64,000 bases of DNA from Ramlibacter albus (GCF_014297445.1 NZ_JACORU010000007.1:62001-126000); one strand, 5' to 3'; positions 1 through 8,748 are shown, counted from the first letter of the stretch. The notes: generated by a model not told the origin, from the letters alone. Numbers and translations: made by a program.

Positions 1-590
1 CTCTTCGCGCAGAGCCGCCGCAGCTGCGCGATCGGCTCCTCGTGGTCATCGACGCGGATGTCGAGCGCGGGGTAGTCCTCGGTGGTATGGATCCGCAGTG
101 CAGCGGCCTGCTTGCCGCGCTTGTCGCCACCGGCGGTTTCTCCGGCCGCCAGGGCTTCGACCAGCCTTTCTGCAAACTCGAGGTGCCCGTTCGCGCGCCA
201 GGCTTGCGCAGTGGCTTCGATGACCTGCGGGCCTGCAAGCATGTTGCCCGCCACCGAGAAGCCCTCGCCGGTGAAGTGGCCGCACCACTCGATGCAGGAC
301 GCACCGGTACGCGCATACGTGGCTCCGTCGGCGGCGACGGCGTGCAGTTGCCGGTGCTCGCGGCCATCGTCCGGTTCGACCGCGGCTTCGACCGCATCGC
401 GAGGCGTGGCGCCTGCCGCCAGCGAGTCGAGCACGCGGGCCCCATACATCGGGTTGCACAGCGCCTGCGTGGACACGGCGCCGATGCCGCTGCGAATGTG
501 CAGCGTCAGCGCCCCGACCGCGAAAAACCTGCTCGCGATCGCGATGCCAAGCGCCCCCGACCCATCACGCGCGATGATCGACCACGTCAA
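1..590 (-). CDS. DUF1028 family protein (C-terminus outside window)
   Basis: The reading frame starts at a TTG with GGAG six bases upstream and runs off the left edge. The N-terminus reads TWSIIARDGSGALGIAIASR, then FFAVG and STQALCNPMYG, the pattern of DUF1028 proteins, which are related to Ntn hydrolases. These are often found near oxidative stress or amino acid genes, but no substrate is established. About 196 residues are visible. The upstream frame stays open for a few codons, so the TTG was chosen from the family N-terminus and the ribosome binding site. Family call is by eye. Confidence 0.75.
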   Translation of the reverse strand, partial: MTWSIIARDGSGALGIAIASRFFAVGALTLHIRSGIGAVSTQALCNPMYGARVLDSLAAGATPRDAVEAAVEPDDGREHRQLHAVAADGATYARTGASCIEWCGHFTGEGFSVAGNMLAGPQVIEATAQAWRANGHLEFAERLVEALAAGETAGGDKRGKQAAALRIHTTEDYPALDIRVDDHEEPIAQLRRLCAK

Positions 591-668
591 AGAAATCTCC
601 AGGCTGCGCCTTCCGATGCGCCGCCTTCGGGCGGCCGTGCGGCGGCTGCCCGGTTAGCATACTACCGA

Positions 669-1058
669 TCAGCTCTTCGCGTCGATGACCTCGGACCCGA
701 CGCGGAATGCATCGAGGGCCGAAGGAAAGCCGCAGTAGACCGTCGCATGCAGGAAGATCTCCTGTAGTTCCTCCGGCGTCACGCCGTTGTTCAGCGCACC
801 GCGCACGTGCACCTTCAGCTCGTGCGTCTTGCCCGCTGCGACCAGCATGGACACGGTGACGATGCTGCGGGTCTTCAGGTCCAGCCCGGGCCGCTGCCAT
901 GTGTTGCCCCACGCGTGCTTCGTCACCAGTTCCTGCAGAGGCGCCGTGAACGGCGTCGAGCGGTTCAGTGCCGCGTCGACGTACTCGTCGCCGAGAACGG
1001 CTCGGCGGGTCTTGATGCCCGCCTGGGTGTCGGGGTGGTTGGAAAGGTTTGCCGGCAT
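669..1058 (-). CDS. Carboxymuconolactone decarboxylase-like protein
   Basis: This 129-residue protein has the full length of the small CMD (PcaC-like) family. Visible family features are KTRSIVTVSMLVAAGKTHEL, HVRGALNNGVTPEE and the segment HATVYCGFPSALDAF. AGGAG precedes the ATG at 1058 at good spacing, so longer upstream readings of the frame were not used. PcaC converts 4-carboxymuconolactone to the enol-lactone in protocatechuate breakdown, but no other pca genes are nearby, so the substrate here is open. It lies just downstream of an unknown gene on the same strand and upstream of the DUF1028 gene, with which it may be co-transcribed. Confidence 0.8.
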   Translation of the reverse strand: MPANLSNHPDTQAGIKTRRAVLGDEYVDAALNRSTPFTAPLQELVTKHAWGNTWQRPGLDLKTRSIVTVSMLVAAGKTHELKVHVRGALNNGVTPEELQEIFLHATVYCGFPSALDAFRVGSEVIDAKS

Positions 1059-1099
1059 GTGCTGCTCCTGGTTCGGGGGAGCGCCACATGCTACGCGGA

Positions 1100-1522
1100 T
1101 CAGGTCTCCTGTGCGCGCGCGACCTGCGCCTCGGGGATCGCGTAAAACAGGCCCCTCTCGCCCTGCCGCCAGCCGCGCTGGTCCAGCGCGGGGATGCCGG
1201 CCGTCGCCGCACACAGCGCCACCCATTCCCCGTGCGTCCACTGCCATTCGACGAATTCAAGGCCTTGCGCCAGGGGCGCGGCGGGCTGGCCAACGGTCAC
1301 GCGGTCGCGCATGCTCAGGCGTGACGCGGGCCCCTGCGAGGCCGCGCCTGCGCGGGCGCCCACTGCGGGCGTGACGGCGACTGCATGCTGCCTGGGCGCA
1401 TCGACTTCGCCGAGACGCTGGTAGGCGCGCGCATCGTCCGCATCGTCCGCTTCGGCTGCGTTGGGTTCCTTGGGTTTCTTGCTGAACATTTTCCGGATTC
1501 CGGACAGCCTGGGCATGTGCAT
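1100..1522 (-). CDS. Hypothetical protein, 140 aa
   Basis: I do not recognise this protein. It begins with a basic stretch (RKMFSKKPKEP), has an acidic linker (EADDADDARAYQ), and ends with an aromatic-rich globular part (VEWQWTHGEWVALC, then GWRQGERGLFYAIPEAQ). AAGGAG precedes the ATG at 1522; a second ATG lies two codons in. The final region looks like a small folded domain, while the first half is probably disordered and cytoplasmic. No signal peptide or membrane segment is visible. It points the same way as the CMD-like gene 41 bases downstream. Confidence 0.55.
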   Translation of the reverse strand: MHMPRLSGIRKMFSKKPKEPNAAEADDADDARAYQRLGEVDAPRQHAVAVTPAVGARAGAASQGPASRLSMRDRVTVGQPAAPLAQGLEFVEWQWTHGEWVALCAATAGIPALDQRGWRQGERGLFYAIPEAQVARAQET

Positions 1523-1636
1523 GTGCGCTCCTTGGTGGTGCCGGGCCCGCGACCCCGCGGCCGGCCCGCAGGCACTGTGCAAGTCCGGTGCCACGAGCAG
1601 CCCGACCAAGGTAGGGGTGGTGCTAACCTGCGCCCC

Positions 1637-2218
1637 ATGAACACCGCCCGCTACCCCGCCCCCACGCTCGCCGACGTGCCCGACGACATCCGCGCCCGCA
1701 TCCTCGAGGTGCAGGAGAAAGCCGGCTTCGTGCCCAACGTCTTCCTCGCGCTCGCGCGCCGCCCCGCCGAGTGGCGCGCGTTCTTCGCGTACCACGACGC
1801 GCTGATGCTCAAGGAGACCGGCTCGCTCACCAAGGGCGACCGCGAGATGATCGTCACCACCACCAGCGCGGCCAACAACTGCCTCTATTGCGTGGTGGCG
1901 CACGGCGCCATCCTGCGCATCTACGAGAAGAAGCCGCTCGTGGCCGACCAGGTGGCGGTGAACTACCGCAAGGCGGACATCTCGCCGCGCCAGCGCGCGA
2001 TGCTGGACTTCGCGATGAAGGTGTGCCTGCGCTCGCACGAGGTCGAGGACGCCGATTTCGAGGCGCTCAAGGCGCACGGCTTCGACGACGAGGACGCATG
2101 GGATATCGCCGCCATCACGGCGTTCTTCGGGCTCTCGAACCGCATGGCGAGCTTCTCGAACATGATGCCCAACCCCGAGTTCTACCTCATGGGGCGCGTA
2201 CCGAAAGAGAAGAAGTAA
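1637..2218 (+). CDS. Peroxidase-related AhpD-like enzyme
   Basis: The 193-residue product carries the AhpD-type redox centre NCLYCVVAHG near residues 80-88, with the CxxC pair and a following histidine. The surrounding sequence (GDREMIVTTTSAANNC; AITAFFGLSNRMASF) matches the uncharacterised peroxidase-related branch of the CMD superfamily. These use the cysteine pair for thiol-dependent peroxide reduction in characterised relatives; the physiological partner is unknown. The start is the ATG at 1637, just after a short spacer. It converges with the thioesterase gene with no intervening base between the two stop codons. Confidence 0.82.
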   Translation: MNTARYPAPTLADVPDDIRARILEVQEKAGFVPNVFLALARRPAEWRAFFAYHDALMLKETGSLTKGDREMIVTTTSAANNCLYCVVAHGAILRIYEKKPLVADQVAVNYRKADISPRQRAMLDFAMKVCLRSHEVEDADFEALKAHGFDDEDAWDIAAITAFFGLSNRMASFSNMMPNPEFYLMGRVPKEKK

Positions 2219-2638
2219 TCAGGAGAGCAGCGCCCGGAACCACTCGGGCATCGGCTTGCTCTTCTGCGCCGGGAAGTCCGTCCACACGGTCGTGGCCCCG
2301 CCCGACGCGTACACCACGCCGGGCGCATCCGCACGCTCCAGCGTGCACCAGCTCTCGAAGCTGCTGCGCCCCGGCTCGCTCACGTAGTACTTCGCCACCA
2401 CGTCGCCGGGGTATTCCAGCTGCCGGTGGAAGGTGCAGAACGCGTTGATGATGATCGGCCCCTCGCCTTCAGGGTCCAGGTTGCAATCCACCGAGCGCAT
2501 CCACTCGATGCGGATGATCTCCAGGTAGCGGAAGTACAGCGTGTTGTTGACGTGCCCCATGGCGTCCATGTCGCCCCAGCGGATGGGCATCGTCATTTCG
2601 TGGACCAGTTTCTTCTTCTCGGGGATGTCGAATTTCAT
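2219..2638 (-). CDS. Acyl-CoA thioesterase, hotdog fold
   Basis: This 139-residue protein has the 4-hydroxybenzoyl-CoA thioesterase/YbgC pattern: RWGDMDAMGHVNNTLYFRYL near residues 20-40, with the Asp and the HVNN segment that define the active site in the family. It should hydrolyse an acyl-CoA thioester in the cytoplasm; substrate cannot be told from sequence. Its ATG overlaps the stop codon of the EamA gene by 4 bases (ATGA), so the two are probably one operon with coupled translation. Confidence 0.82.
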   Translation of the reverse strand: MKFDIPEKKKLVHEMTMPIRWGDMDAMGHVNNTLYFRYLEIIRIEWMRSVDCNLDPEGEGPIIINAFCTFHRQLEYPGDVVAKYYVSEPGRSSFESWCTLERADAPGVVYASGGATTVWTDFPAQKSKPMPEWFRALLS

Positions 2639-3510
2639 CGGTGGGCTCGGATGGAGGCAAGGATGCCGAGGGTGAACAGCACGCAGGCCGCGCCCTGCGC
2701 GGGCGTGGGCCAGCGGCCGTCCCAGGCGAAAGAATAAGCCAGGGCGAAGAGCGTTTCACTGACGATCAGCTGGCCGCAGAGGCTGGCCGAAAGGCGCCGG
2801 CTGGCGATGTTCCACAGTATCGTGGCAAGCCATGCGGCACCGAACCCGGTGCCGATGCAAAGCAGCGCGAAGAGCCCGCGGCCTTCGCGCGAGACGAGTT
2901 CCCTCGCGGGACTGCCCGCGACCGCCCACAGCACGATCGCGCCGAGGCCGGTGGCGATGCCGAGCCAGTTGGCCCAGTCCGTGGCGTTGACCTCCGGGTG
3001 CTTCTTCAGCCACTTCGAGTTGAGCAGCGCGAAGGCTGTCCAGCACACGAGTGAAGCAACCGCGAGCAGGACGCCGCGCAGGACGTTCGCACCCTCCGCG
3101 TGCGGCGACGAGATCATCAGCGCCAACCCCGCCGCGGTGAGCAGCAGCCCCGGCACGAGCGCCTTCCAGCTCAGGTGCGCGGGCTTGCCGAGCAGCATCA
3201 CCCAGATCGGGATCGTGCCGATGACCAGGCTGGGCACCTCGGTGCCCGCGTCGCGAATTGCGAGCACGAGCAGCAGGTAATAGCCCGTGAACCCGAGCAG
3301 GCTCATGCCGAAGGATGCCAGCGCCTGCGAAGCCGTGGGCAAGGGCCGCCCGCGCGTCACCAACATGACAAACGCGGCCACCGCCCCATACGCGACGAAG
3401 CGCCCGGCCGTCAGGTCCACGGACGAATAGCCGCCCACCATGCGCGGTGCGACGAACACGAGGCCCCACAGCGCGCCGGCTGCAAGCCCCGCGAGGATCC
3501 CCTGGAGCAC
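2635..3510 (-). CDS. EamA/DMT family transporter
   Basis: The 291-residue protein consists of about ten hydrophobic helices arranged as two EamA repeats, as in drug/metabolite exporters. The first helix has GALWGLVFVAPRMVGG and the second repeat has SLVCWTAFALLNSKW. The start is a GTG at 3510, which sits three bases from the first hairpin of a repeated element, leaving little room for an accessible ribosome binding site. It precedes and overlaps the thioesterase gene. Substrate is unknown; inner membrane location is expected. Confidence 0.8.
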   Translation of the reverse strand: MLQGILAGLAAGALWGLVFVAPRMVGGYSSVDLTAGRFVAYGAVAAFVMLVTRGRPLPTASQALASFGMSLLGFTGYYLLLVLAIRDAGTEVPSLVIGTIPIWVMLLGKPAHLSWKALVPGLLLTAAGLALMISSPHAEGANVLRGVLLAVASLVCWTAFALLNSKWLKKHPEVNATDWANWLGIATGLGAIVLWAVAGSPARELVSREGRGLFALLCIGTGFGAAWLATILWNIASRRLSASLCGQLIVSETLFALAYSFAWDGRWPTPAQGAACVLFTLGILASIRAHR

Positions 3511-3512
3511 CT

Positions 3513-3591
3513 AGCCGCCGCCGGGCCGCCCCAAGGCGGCTGCTGCCCCCTCGGGGGGCAGCGATCCTCGCGAAGCGGGGAGCGTGGGGGC
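3513..3591 (-). repeat. Three-hairpin intergenic repeat, copy A
   Basis: Three adjacent hairpins fill the gap between the SDR stop and the EamA start. Arms: 3513-3519 with 3535-3541, loop of 15 bases; 3542-3550 with 3554-3562, loop TCG; 3566-3571 with 3575-3580, loop GAA. Near-identical elements occur at 43191 and 62231. In all three the same side adjoins the stop codon of a minus-strand gene, so it reads as a 3' element in minus-strand transcripts. There is no U-tract, so it is not a standard intrinsic terminator. Confidence 0.85.
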
Positions 3592-3593
3592 CC

Positions 3594-4376
3594 TCACAGC
3601 GCGAAGCCGTCGTCGGCCGCAATGACCGCGCCGTTGACGAAATGGCTCTTGTCCGATGCCAGCAGCACGATCAGCCCGTCCAGGTCCTCGGGCTTGCCCA
3701 CGCGCTTGCGCGGCAGCATGGCGATGAGCTTCTGCCCCTGCTCGCTGGACCAGTGGTGGTGGTTGATCTCGGTGTCGATGTAGCCCGGGCACAGCGCGTT
3801 GACGTTGATGCCGAAGCGGCCCCACTCCAGCGCCATCGCGCGCGTCATGTGCACCACGGCCGCCTTGCTCATCGCGTACACGCCGATCTGCGGCAGCACG
3901 CGCAACCCCGCCATCGAGGCCACGTTGATGATGCGCCCGCCCGTGAAGCTGCCCGGCGCCGCGCCGCGCGAACGGGCCAGCATGCGCTTGCCCACTTCCT
4001 GCGCGACGAAGAAGGCGCCCTTGGCGTTGACGTCGAAGACGTAGTCGTAGTCCTCCTCCGTCACGTCCTGGATGCGCTGCGTGGTGCTCACGCCGGAGTT
4101 GTTGACGAGGATGTCGATGGAGCCCACCTCCGTCTCCGCGTGGGCGACGGCGGCGCGGATGCTGGCAAGGTCCGTCACGTCCATCTCGTAGACGTGGGCG
4201 TCGCCGCCCTCGCCCTCGATCTGCGCACGCAGGCTCTTGAGCTTCTCCACGCGGCGTGCGGCCAGCACCACGGCGGCGCCCGCCCGGGAGAGGACGCGCG
4301 CGAATTGCGCACCCAAGCCGCTCGATGCACCTGTAATGAACGCGACACGGCCTGAAAGATCGATGCTGTAGCTCAC
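3594..4376 (-). CDS. SDR family oxidoreductase
   Basis: A classical short-chain dehydrogenase of about 260 residues. It shows the cofactor motif TGASSGLG near the N-terminus, NNSGVS, a catalytic serine in NVASMAG, and YAMSK as the YxxxK pair. The cofactor loop has AARR after the second strand, which usually favours NADP(H). GTG at 4376 was chosen because GGAG lies six bases upstream; a TTG four codons earlier is possible but has no such site. Substrate unknown. The gene points away from the ETF oxidoreductase gene. Confidence 0.85.
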   Translation of the reverse strand: MSYSIDLSGRVAFITGASSGLGAQFARVLSRAGAAVVLAARRVEKLKSLRAQIEGEGGDAHVYEMDVTDLASIRAAVAHAETEVGSIDILVNNSGVSTTQRIQDVTEEDYDYVFDVNAKGAFFVAQEVGKRMLARSRGAAPGSFTGGRIINVASMAGLRVLPQIGVYAMSKAAVVHMTRAMALEWGRFGINVNALCPGYIDTEINHHHWSSEQGQKLIAMLPRKRVGKPEDLDGLIVLLASDKSHFVNGAVIAADDGFAL

Positions 4377-4447
4377 TGGAGTCTCCAACCGAAAACGAGG
4401 GACGCCGCCCCTCTAGAATCCATGCGAACCATTATCAGCGAGAGACC

Positions 4448-6124
4448 ATGACCCCAGAAGAAATCCTGGCCCAGTTCGGGCCGCGCGAAGCGATGGAGTA
4501 CGACGTGGTTGTCGTGGGCGGCGGCCCCGCCGGCCTGTCCACCGCCATCCGCCTGAAGCAGCTCGCCGCCGAAAGAGGCCAGGACGTTTCGGTCGTGGTG
4601 CTGGAAAAAGGCTCCGAGCCGGGCGCGCACATCCTCTCCGGCGCGGTGATGGACCCGCGCGCGCTCACCGAGCTCATTCCCGACTGGAAGGAAAAAGGCG
4701 CGCCGCTGAACCAGCCGGTCAACGACGACGCGATGGTGTTCCTGTTCGGCGGGGACCGGTCGCTGCGCGTGCCCAACTTCGCGCTGCCCGCCATCTTCCA
4801 GAACCACGGCAACTACATCGTGAGCCTGGCCAACGTCACGCGCTGGCTCGCGTCGCAGGCCGAGGCGCTGGGCGTGGAGATCTTCCCCGGCTTCCCCGCG
4901 GCCGAGATCCTCCACAACGAGAACGGCTCGGTCAAGGGCGTGGCCACCGGCAACATGGGCATCGGCAAGGACGGCGAGCCCACCGAGAACTTCCAGCTCG
5001 GCATGGAGCTGCACGCCAAGTACACGATCTTCGCGGAAGGCTGCCGCGGCCACCTGGGCCGCCAGCTCATCTCGCGCTTCAAGCTGGACGAAGGGCGCGA
5101 CCCGCAGGCCTACGGCATCGGCATCAAGGAGCTGTGGGAGATCGACCCGAAGCGGCACGAGCCGGGCCTGGTGCTGCACACCGCCGGCTGGCCGCTGCCG
5201 GACGACACCTACGGCGGCGCGTTCATGTACCACATGGAGAACAACCAGGTGGCGCTGGGCTACGTGGTGGGCCTCGACTACAAGAACCCGTACCTGAGCC
5301 CCTTCGAGGAGATGCAGCGCTGGAAGACCCACCGCAACATCCGCTGGTACCTCGAAGGCGGCAAGCGCGTGGCGTACGGCGCGCGCGCGATCACGGCGGG
5401 CGGGCTGCTCTCGCTGCCGAAGCAGGTCTTCCCCGGCGGCGCGCTGGTCGGCGACGACGCGGGCTACCTCAATGCCGCGCGCATCAAGGGCAGCCACGCG
5501 GCCATCAAGAGCGGCATGCTGGCGGCCGAAGCGGCCTATGCCGCGGTGACGTCCGGCAGGCAGCACGACGAACTCACGGCCTACCCCGAAGCCTTCGAGA
5601 ACTCGTGGCTGTACCAGGAGCTCAATCGCTCGCGCAACTTCAAGGCGTGGTTCAAGAAGGGGCTGTGGCCGGCAACGATCATGAACGGCATCGAGCACAA
5701 GCTGCTGGGCGGCCACGTGCCGTGGACGAAGCACCGCGACACGCCCGACCACGCGTCGCTGCGCCCGGCCGCGGAGTTCCAGCCGATCGCGTACCCCAAG
5801 CCAGACGGCAAGCTCACCTTCGACCGACTCTCGTCGGTGTTCATCTCCAACACCAACCATGCCGAGGACCAGCCGCCGCACCTGACGCTGAAGGACCCCG
5901 GCGTGCCCACCGGCGTGAACCTGCCGAAGTACGCGGGCCCCGAGAGCCGCTACTGCCCGGCGGGCGTCTACGAATTCGTCGAGGCCGAAGGCGGCCAGCC
6001 GCGCCTGCAGATCAACGCGCAGAACTGCGTGCACTGCAAGACCTGCGACATCAAGGACCCCACGCAGAACATCGTGTGGGTGACGCCCGAGGGCGGCGGC
6101 GGGCCGAACTACACCAACATGTAG
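4448..6124 (+). CDS. Electron transfer flavoprotein-ubiquinone oxidoreductase
   Basis: The 558-residue protein is full length for ETF-QO, which passes electrons from reduced ETF to ubiquinone at the inner membrane during fatty acid and amino acid oxidation. The FAD-binding motif VVVGGGPAGLSTA lies near residue 20. The C-terminal 4Fe-4S cysteines are visible: YCPAG near residue 501 and CVHCKTCDIKDP near 527. The start is the ATG at 4448 with GAGAG upstream. No etfAB genes are in the window. It ends in a TAG that is followed, in the same reading frame, by the first TAXI gene. Confidence 0.93.
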   Translation: MTPEEILAQFGPREAMEYDVVVVGGGPAGLSTAIRLKQLAAERGQDVSVVVLEKGSEPGAHILSGAVMDPRALTELIPDWKEKGAPLNQPVNDDAMVFLFGGDRSLRVPNFALPAIFQNHGNYIVSLANVTRWLASQAEALGVEIFPGFPAAEILHNENGSVKGVATGNMGIGKDGEPTENFQLGMELHAKYTIFAEGCRGHLGRQLISRFKLDEGRDPQAYGIGIKELWEIDPKRHEPGLVLHTAGWPLPDDTYGGAFMYHMENNQVALGYVVGLDYKNPYLSPFEEMQRWKTHRNIRWYLEGGKRVAYGARAITAGGLLSLPKQVFPGGALVGDDAGYLNAARIKGSHAAIKSGMLAAEAAYAAVTSGRQHDELTAYPEAFENSWLYQELNRSRNFKAWFKKGLWPATIMNGIEHKLLGGHVPWTKHRDTPDHASLRPAAEFQPIAYPKPDGKLTFDRLSSVFISNTNHAEDQPPHLTLKDPGVPTGVNLPKYAGPESRYCPAGVYEFVEAEGGQPRLQINAQNCVHCKTCDIKDPTQNIVWVTPEGGGGPNYTNM

Positions 6125-6127
6125 CCG

Positions 6128-7441
6128 TTGGCCGCGGCGCACCTCTACCAGCGCAAGGGGCTGCTGATCCAGCTGCCCATTGCCCTTGCCGCGCTGGTGG
6201 CGATGGCGGTGCTGTGGCAGCTGTTCCTGCCCATGCCCGCGGCGCGGGTGGTGCTCAGCTCGGGCGACGCCAACGGCGCGTACCACGCGCATGCGCTCAA
6301 GTACGCCGAGTTCATGGGCCGGCACGGCGTGGACGTGGACGTGCAGACCTCGGGCGGCTCGGTGCAGAACCTGCGCCGGCTGCAAGGCCTGGAGCAGCCC
6401 GCTGCGCAGCTCGCGATCGTGCAGGGCGGCGCGTCCGCGGGGCCGCGGGAAGCGGGCGCCGCCAAGCTGGTGACGCTGGCGCGCGTGGACGTGGAGCCGG
6501 TGTGGATCTTCGCGCGCACGGGCGGCATCGATTCCTTGCAGCAGCTGCAGGGCCAGCGCGTCTCGCTGGGGCCGAAGGGCAGCGGCACGCGCCAGCTCGC
6601 GCTGCTGCTGCTCCAGCAGGTGCGGCTCACGCCCCGCGACATCGTCGACACGGACGTGAGCAACATGGCGGCGGTGGAAGCGTTCCGCGCGGGCACGCTC
6701 GATGCCGCGATCATGGTCGGCTCGCCAGGCTCGCCGGTCGTGCGCGCGATGCTGCAGACACCGGGCGTGCAGATCGTGCAGCTCAGCCGCACCGCGGCGC
6801 TGCTGGAGCGCCTGCCTTACCTGCAGGTGCGCCTGCTCCCCGCGGGCTCGCTCGACCCCGCCGCGCGGCTGCCCGCGCGCGATCTCTCGCTGCTGGTCAC
6901 CACCGCCAGCCTCGTGGCTCGCGCGGACCTCGCTGCGCCGCTGCAGCGGCTCGCGGCTGCTGCCGCCCTGGAGGCACACGGCGGCAGCGGCCTGTTCCAC
7001 CGCGCTGGTGAGTTCCCTTCGCTGCGGCGCGTGGAGTTCCCGGCTTCCATCGAAGCGCGCCACACGCTCGCGCAGGGCCTGCCGTGGCTCGAGGAGCAAC
7101 TGCCCTTCTTCTGGGCGCAGCTGCTGGTGCGGCTGCTCGTGATCTGCCTGCCGGTGGCGCTCGTGGCGTGGTGGGCCGCGCGCCTGCTGCCCGCCTACCT
7201 GCACTGGCTGCTGGAAAGCCGGCTCGTGCGCTGGTACGGCGAGCTCAAGTACATCGAGAACGACCTCGCCAACGACGCGGTTGCCGGCATCCAGATCTCC
7301 CGCCACCTCGCGAGCCTCTACGACATCGAGCGGCGCATGAACGCGCTTGCGGTGCCGTCGGACCTGATGCCGCGCTGGTTCACGCTCAAGCAGCACGTCG
7401 ACTTCGTGCGAGTGGGGCTGCGCAGGAGGTCCGGGCGATGA
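6128..7441 (+). CDS. Membrane-anchored TAXI-type solute-binding protein, first copy
   Basis: The 437-residue product has an N-terminal membrane segment (LIQLPIALAALVAMAVLWQL) and then the TAXI fold: VVLSSGDANGAYHAHALKYA, QTSGGSVQNL, SLGPKGSGTRQLA. TAXI proteins are the receptors of one TRAP transporter class. Unlike a free periplasmic receptor it has a second membrane helix near residues 329-353 and a cytoplasmic tail with WYGELKYIEND near 368. The TTG start is two codons after the TAG of the previous gene, in the same frame and without a ribosome binding site, so coupling is likely. No TRAP permease gene is adjacent. Confidence 0.75.
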   Translation: MAAAHLYQRKGLLIQLPIALAALVAMAVLWQLFLPMPAARVVLSSGDANGAYHAHALKYAEFMGRHGVDVDVQTSGGSVQNLRRLQGLEQPAAQLAIVQGGASAGPREAGAAKLVTLARVDVEPVWIFARTGGIDSLQQLQGQRVSLGPKGSGTRQLALLLLQQVRLTPRDIVDTDVSNMAAVEAFRAGTLDAAIMVGSPGSPVVRAMLQTPGVQIVQLSRTAALLERLPYLQVRLLPAGSLDPAARLPARDLSLLVTTASLVARADLAAPLQRLAAAAALEAHGGSGLFHRAGEFPSLRRVEFPASIEARHTLAQGLPWLEEQLPFFWAQLLVRLLVICLPVALVAWWAARLLPAYLHWLLESRLVRWYGELKYIENDLANDAVAGIQISRHLASLYDIERRMNALAVPSDLMPRWFTLKQHVDFVRVGLRRRSGR

Positions 7442-8736
7442 TGCTGCTCTACCGGCGCCGCTGGGGCCTGTGCTACCTGCCCGTGCTGGCCGCGTGCGCG
7501 CTCGCGATCTGGGCCGCGGCCACGTACGTGCTGCCCTTGCCGCCCCGCACCCTGCCGCTGGCGGTCGGCACGCCGCAGGGCGGCTATGCGCAGGCCGGCG
7601 AGCGCTACCGCGCCGAGCTGGAGCGGCAAGGCATCAACGTCGAGCTCGTCACCACCGAGTCCGTCGGCGCGCTCGGCCCGCTGCAGCGGCTGGCCACGCG
7701 GGAAGACCCGTCGCAGGCAGGCTTCGCGCACGGCCTGCTTGCCGACCGCGGCCCCGAAGCCAAGGTGCTCGCGCTCGCCGTCGTCGGCCGGCAGGCGCTG
7801 TGGGTGTTCACACGCGACGCGGCGGTCACGCAGGTGCAGATGCTGCGCGGCTTGAAAGTCGCCGCGGGCCCGGCGGGCAGCCCCACGCGCGCGATCGCCG
7901 AGCGCCTGCTCGCGCAGGCGCAGGTGCCCGCGAAGGAGGTGGACTGGCAGCCGCTGCAAGGCATGCGCGCGGCCAACGAGCTGCTGGAGCAGCACATCGA
8001 TGCGTACGTCACCATCGGCAGCGGTGATGCGCCCACGGTGCGCCTGCTCTCGCGCTCGCCGGGCATCTCGATGCTGGGTGTCGAGCGCGTCAACGCCATC
8101 GCGGCCGTCGAGCCGCGCCTGCGACCCTTCGTGCTGCCGCAAGGCGCCATCGAGCTGCGCGGCAACATCCCGCCGCGCGACCTCACCTTGCTGACCACCG
8201 GCACGCACCTGCTCGTGCGCGACCACGTGCACCCGGCCCTGCAGCGCGCGCTGCTCGACGCCGCGAGCGACATCCATGCACTGCCCAACTTCATCCAGCA
8301 GCAGGCGGAGTACCCGGAGTTCCAGACCGACTTCCCGCTGTCGCCCGTGGCGCGCCGCTTCGCGAATGGGGACCGGCCGTGGATGGAGACCGTGCTGCCC
8401 TACTGGTGGGCGCAGCTGGCCGAGCTGCTGCTCTATGCCGTGTTCCCCATCGTGGTGCTCACCGTCCTCATCCTGCTGCTCGTGCCGCGGCTTTTCAGCC
8501 TGCGGGTGGATGCGATGCTGTCGCACTACTACGGCGAGCTGAAGTTCCTGGAGAACGACGTGGACCAGGCCAGCGAGAAGCCCATCGCGGTGCGCGCGCT
8601 CGTGCAGAAGCTGGACCAGATGGAGCTGGACGTGGCGGGGCTGGACCTGCCGGACCGCTATGCGGACCGGTGGTACACGCTGCGGGAACACTTGCGCGCG
8701 GCGCGCTCGCGGTTGATGAACCTGCGCGGGCGCTGA
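7438..8736 (+). CDS. Membrane-anchored TAXI-type solute-binding protein, second copy
   Basis: A 432-residue paralogue of the preceding gene: N-terminal membrane helix (LPVLAACALAIWAAATYVL), TAXI core with AVGTPQGGYAQAGERYRAEL and AAGPAGSPTRAIAERLL, a second helix near residues 325-352, and a tail with YYGELKFLEND near 363. Its ATG overlaps the previous stop by 4 bases and AGGAGG lies eight bases upstream. The pair is probably made together in stoichiometric amounts. Function beyond solute binding is unknown because no permease subunits accompany them. Confidence 0.75.
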   Translation: MMLLYRRRWGLCYLPVLAACALAIWAAATYVLPLPPRTLPLAVGTPQGGYAQAGERYRAELERQGINVELVTTESVGALGPLQRLATREDPSQAGFAHGLLADRGPEAKVLALAVVGRQALWVFTRDAAVTQVQMLRGLKVAAGPAGSPTRAIAERLLAQAQVPAKEVDWQPLQGMRAANELLEQHIDAYVTIGSGDAPTVRLLSRSPGISMLGVERVNAIAAVEPRLRPFVLPQGAIELRGNIPPRDLTLLTTGTHLLVRDHVHPALQRALLDAASDIHALPNFIQQQAEYPEFQTDFPLSPVARRFANGDRPWMETVLPYWWAQLAELLLYAVFPIVVLTVLILLLVPRLFSLRVDAMLSHYYGELKFLENDVDQASEKPIAVRALVQKLDQMELDVAGLDLPDRYADRWYTLREHLRAARSRLMNLRGR

Positions 8737-8748
8737 AGTCCGCGGTCG

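Noticed and set aside
4373..7396. A 1007-codon open frame on the minus strand opposite ETF-QO and the first TAXI gene
   Set aside because: Composition is dominated by His, Arg, Val and Leu as in antisense frames of GC-rich genes, and it opposes well-recognised genes.
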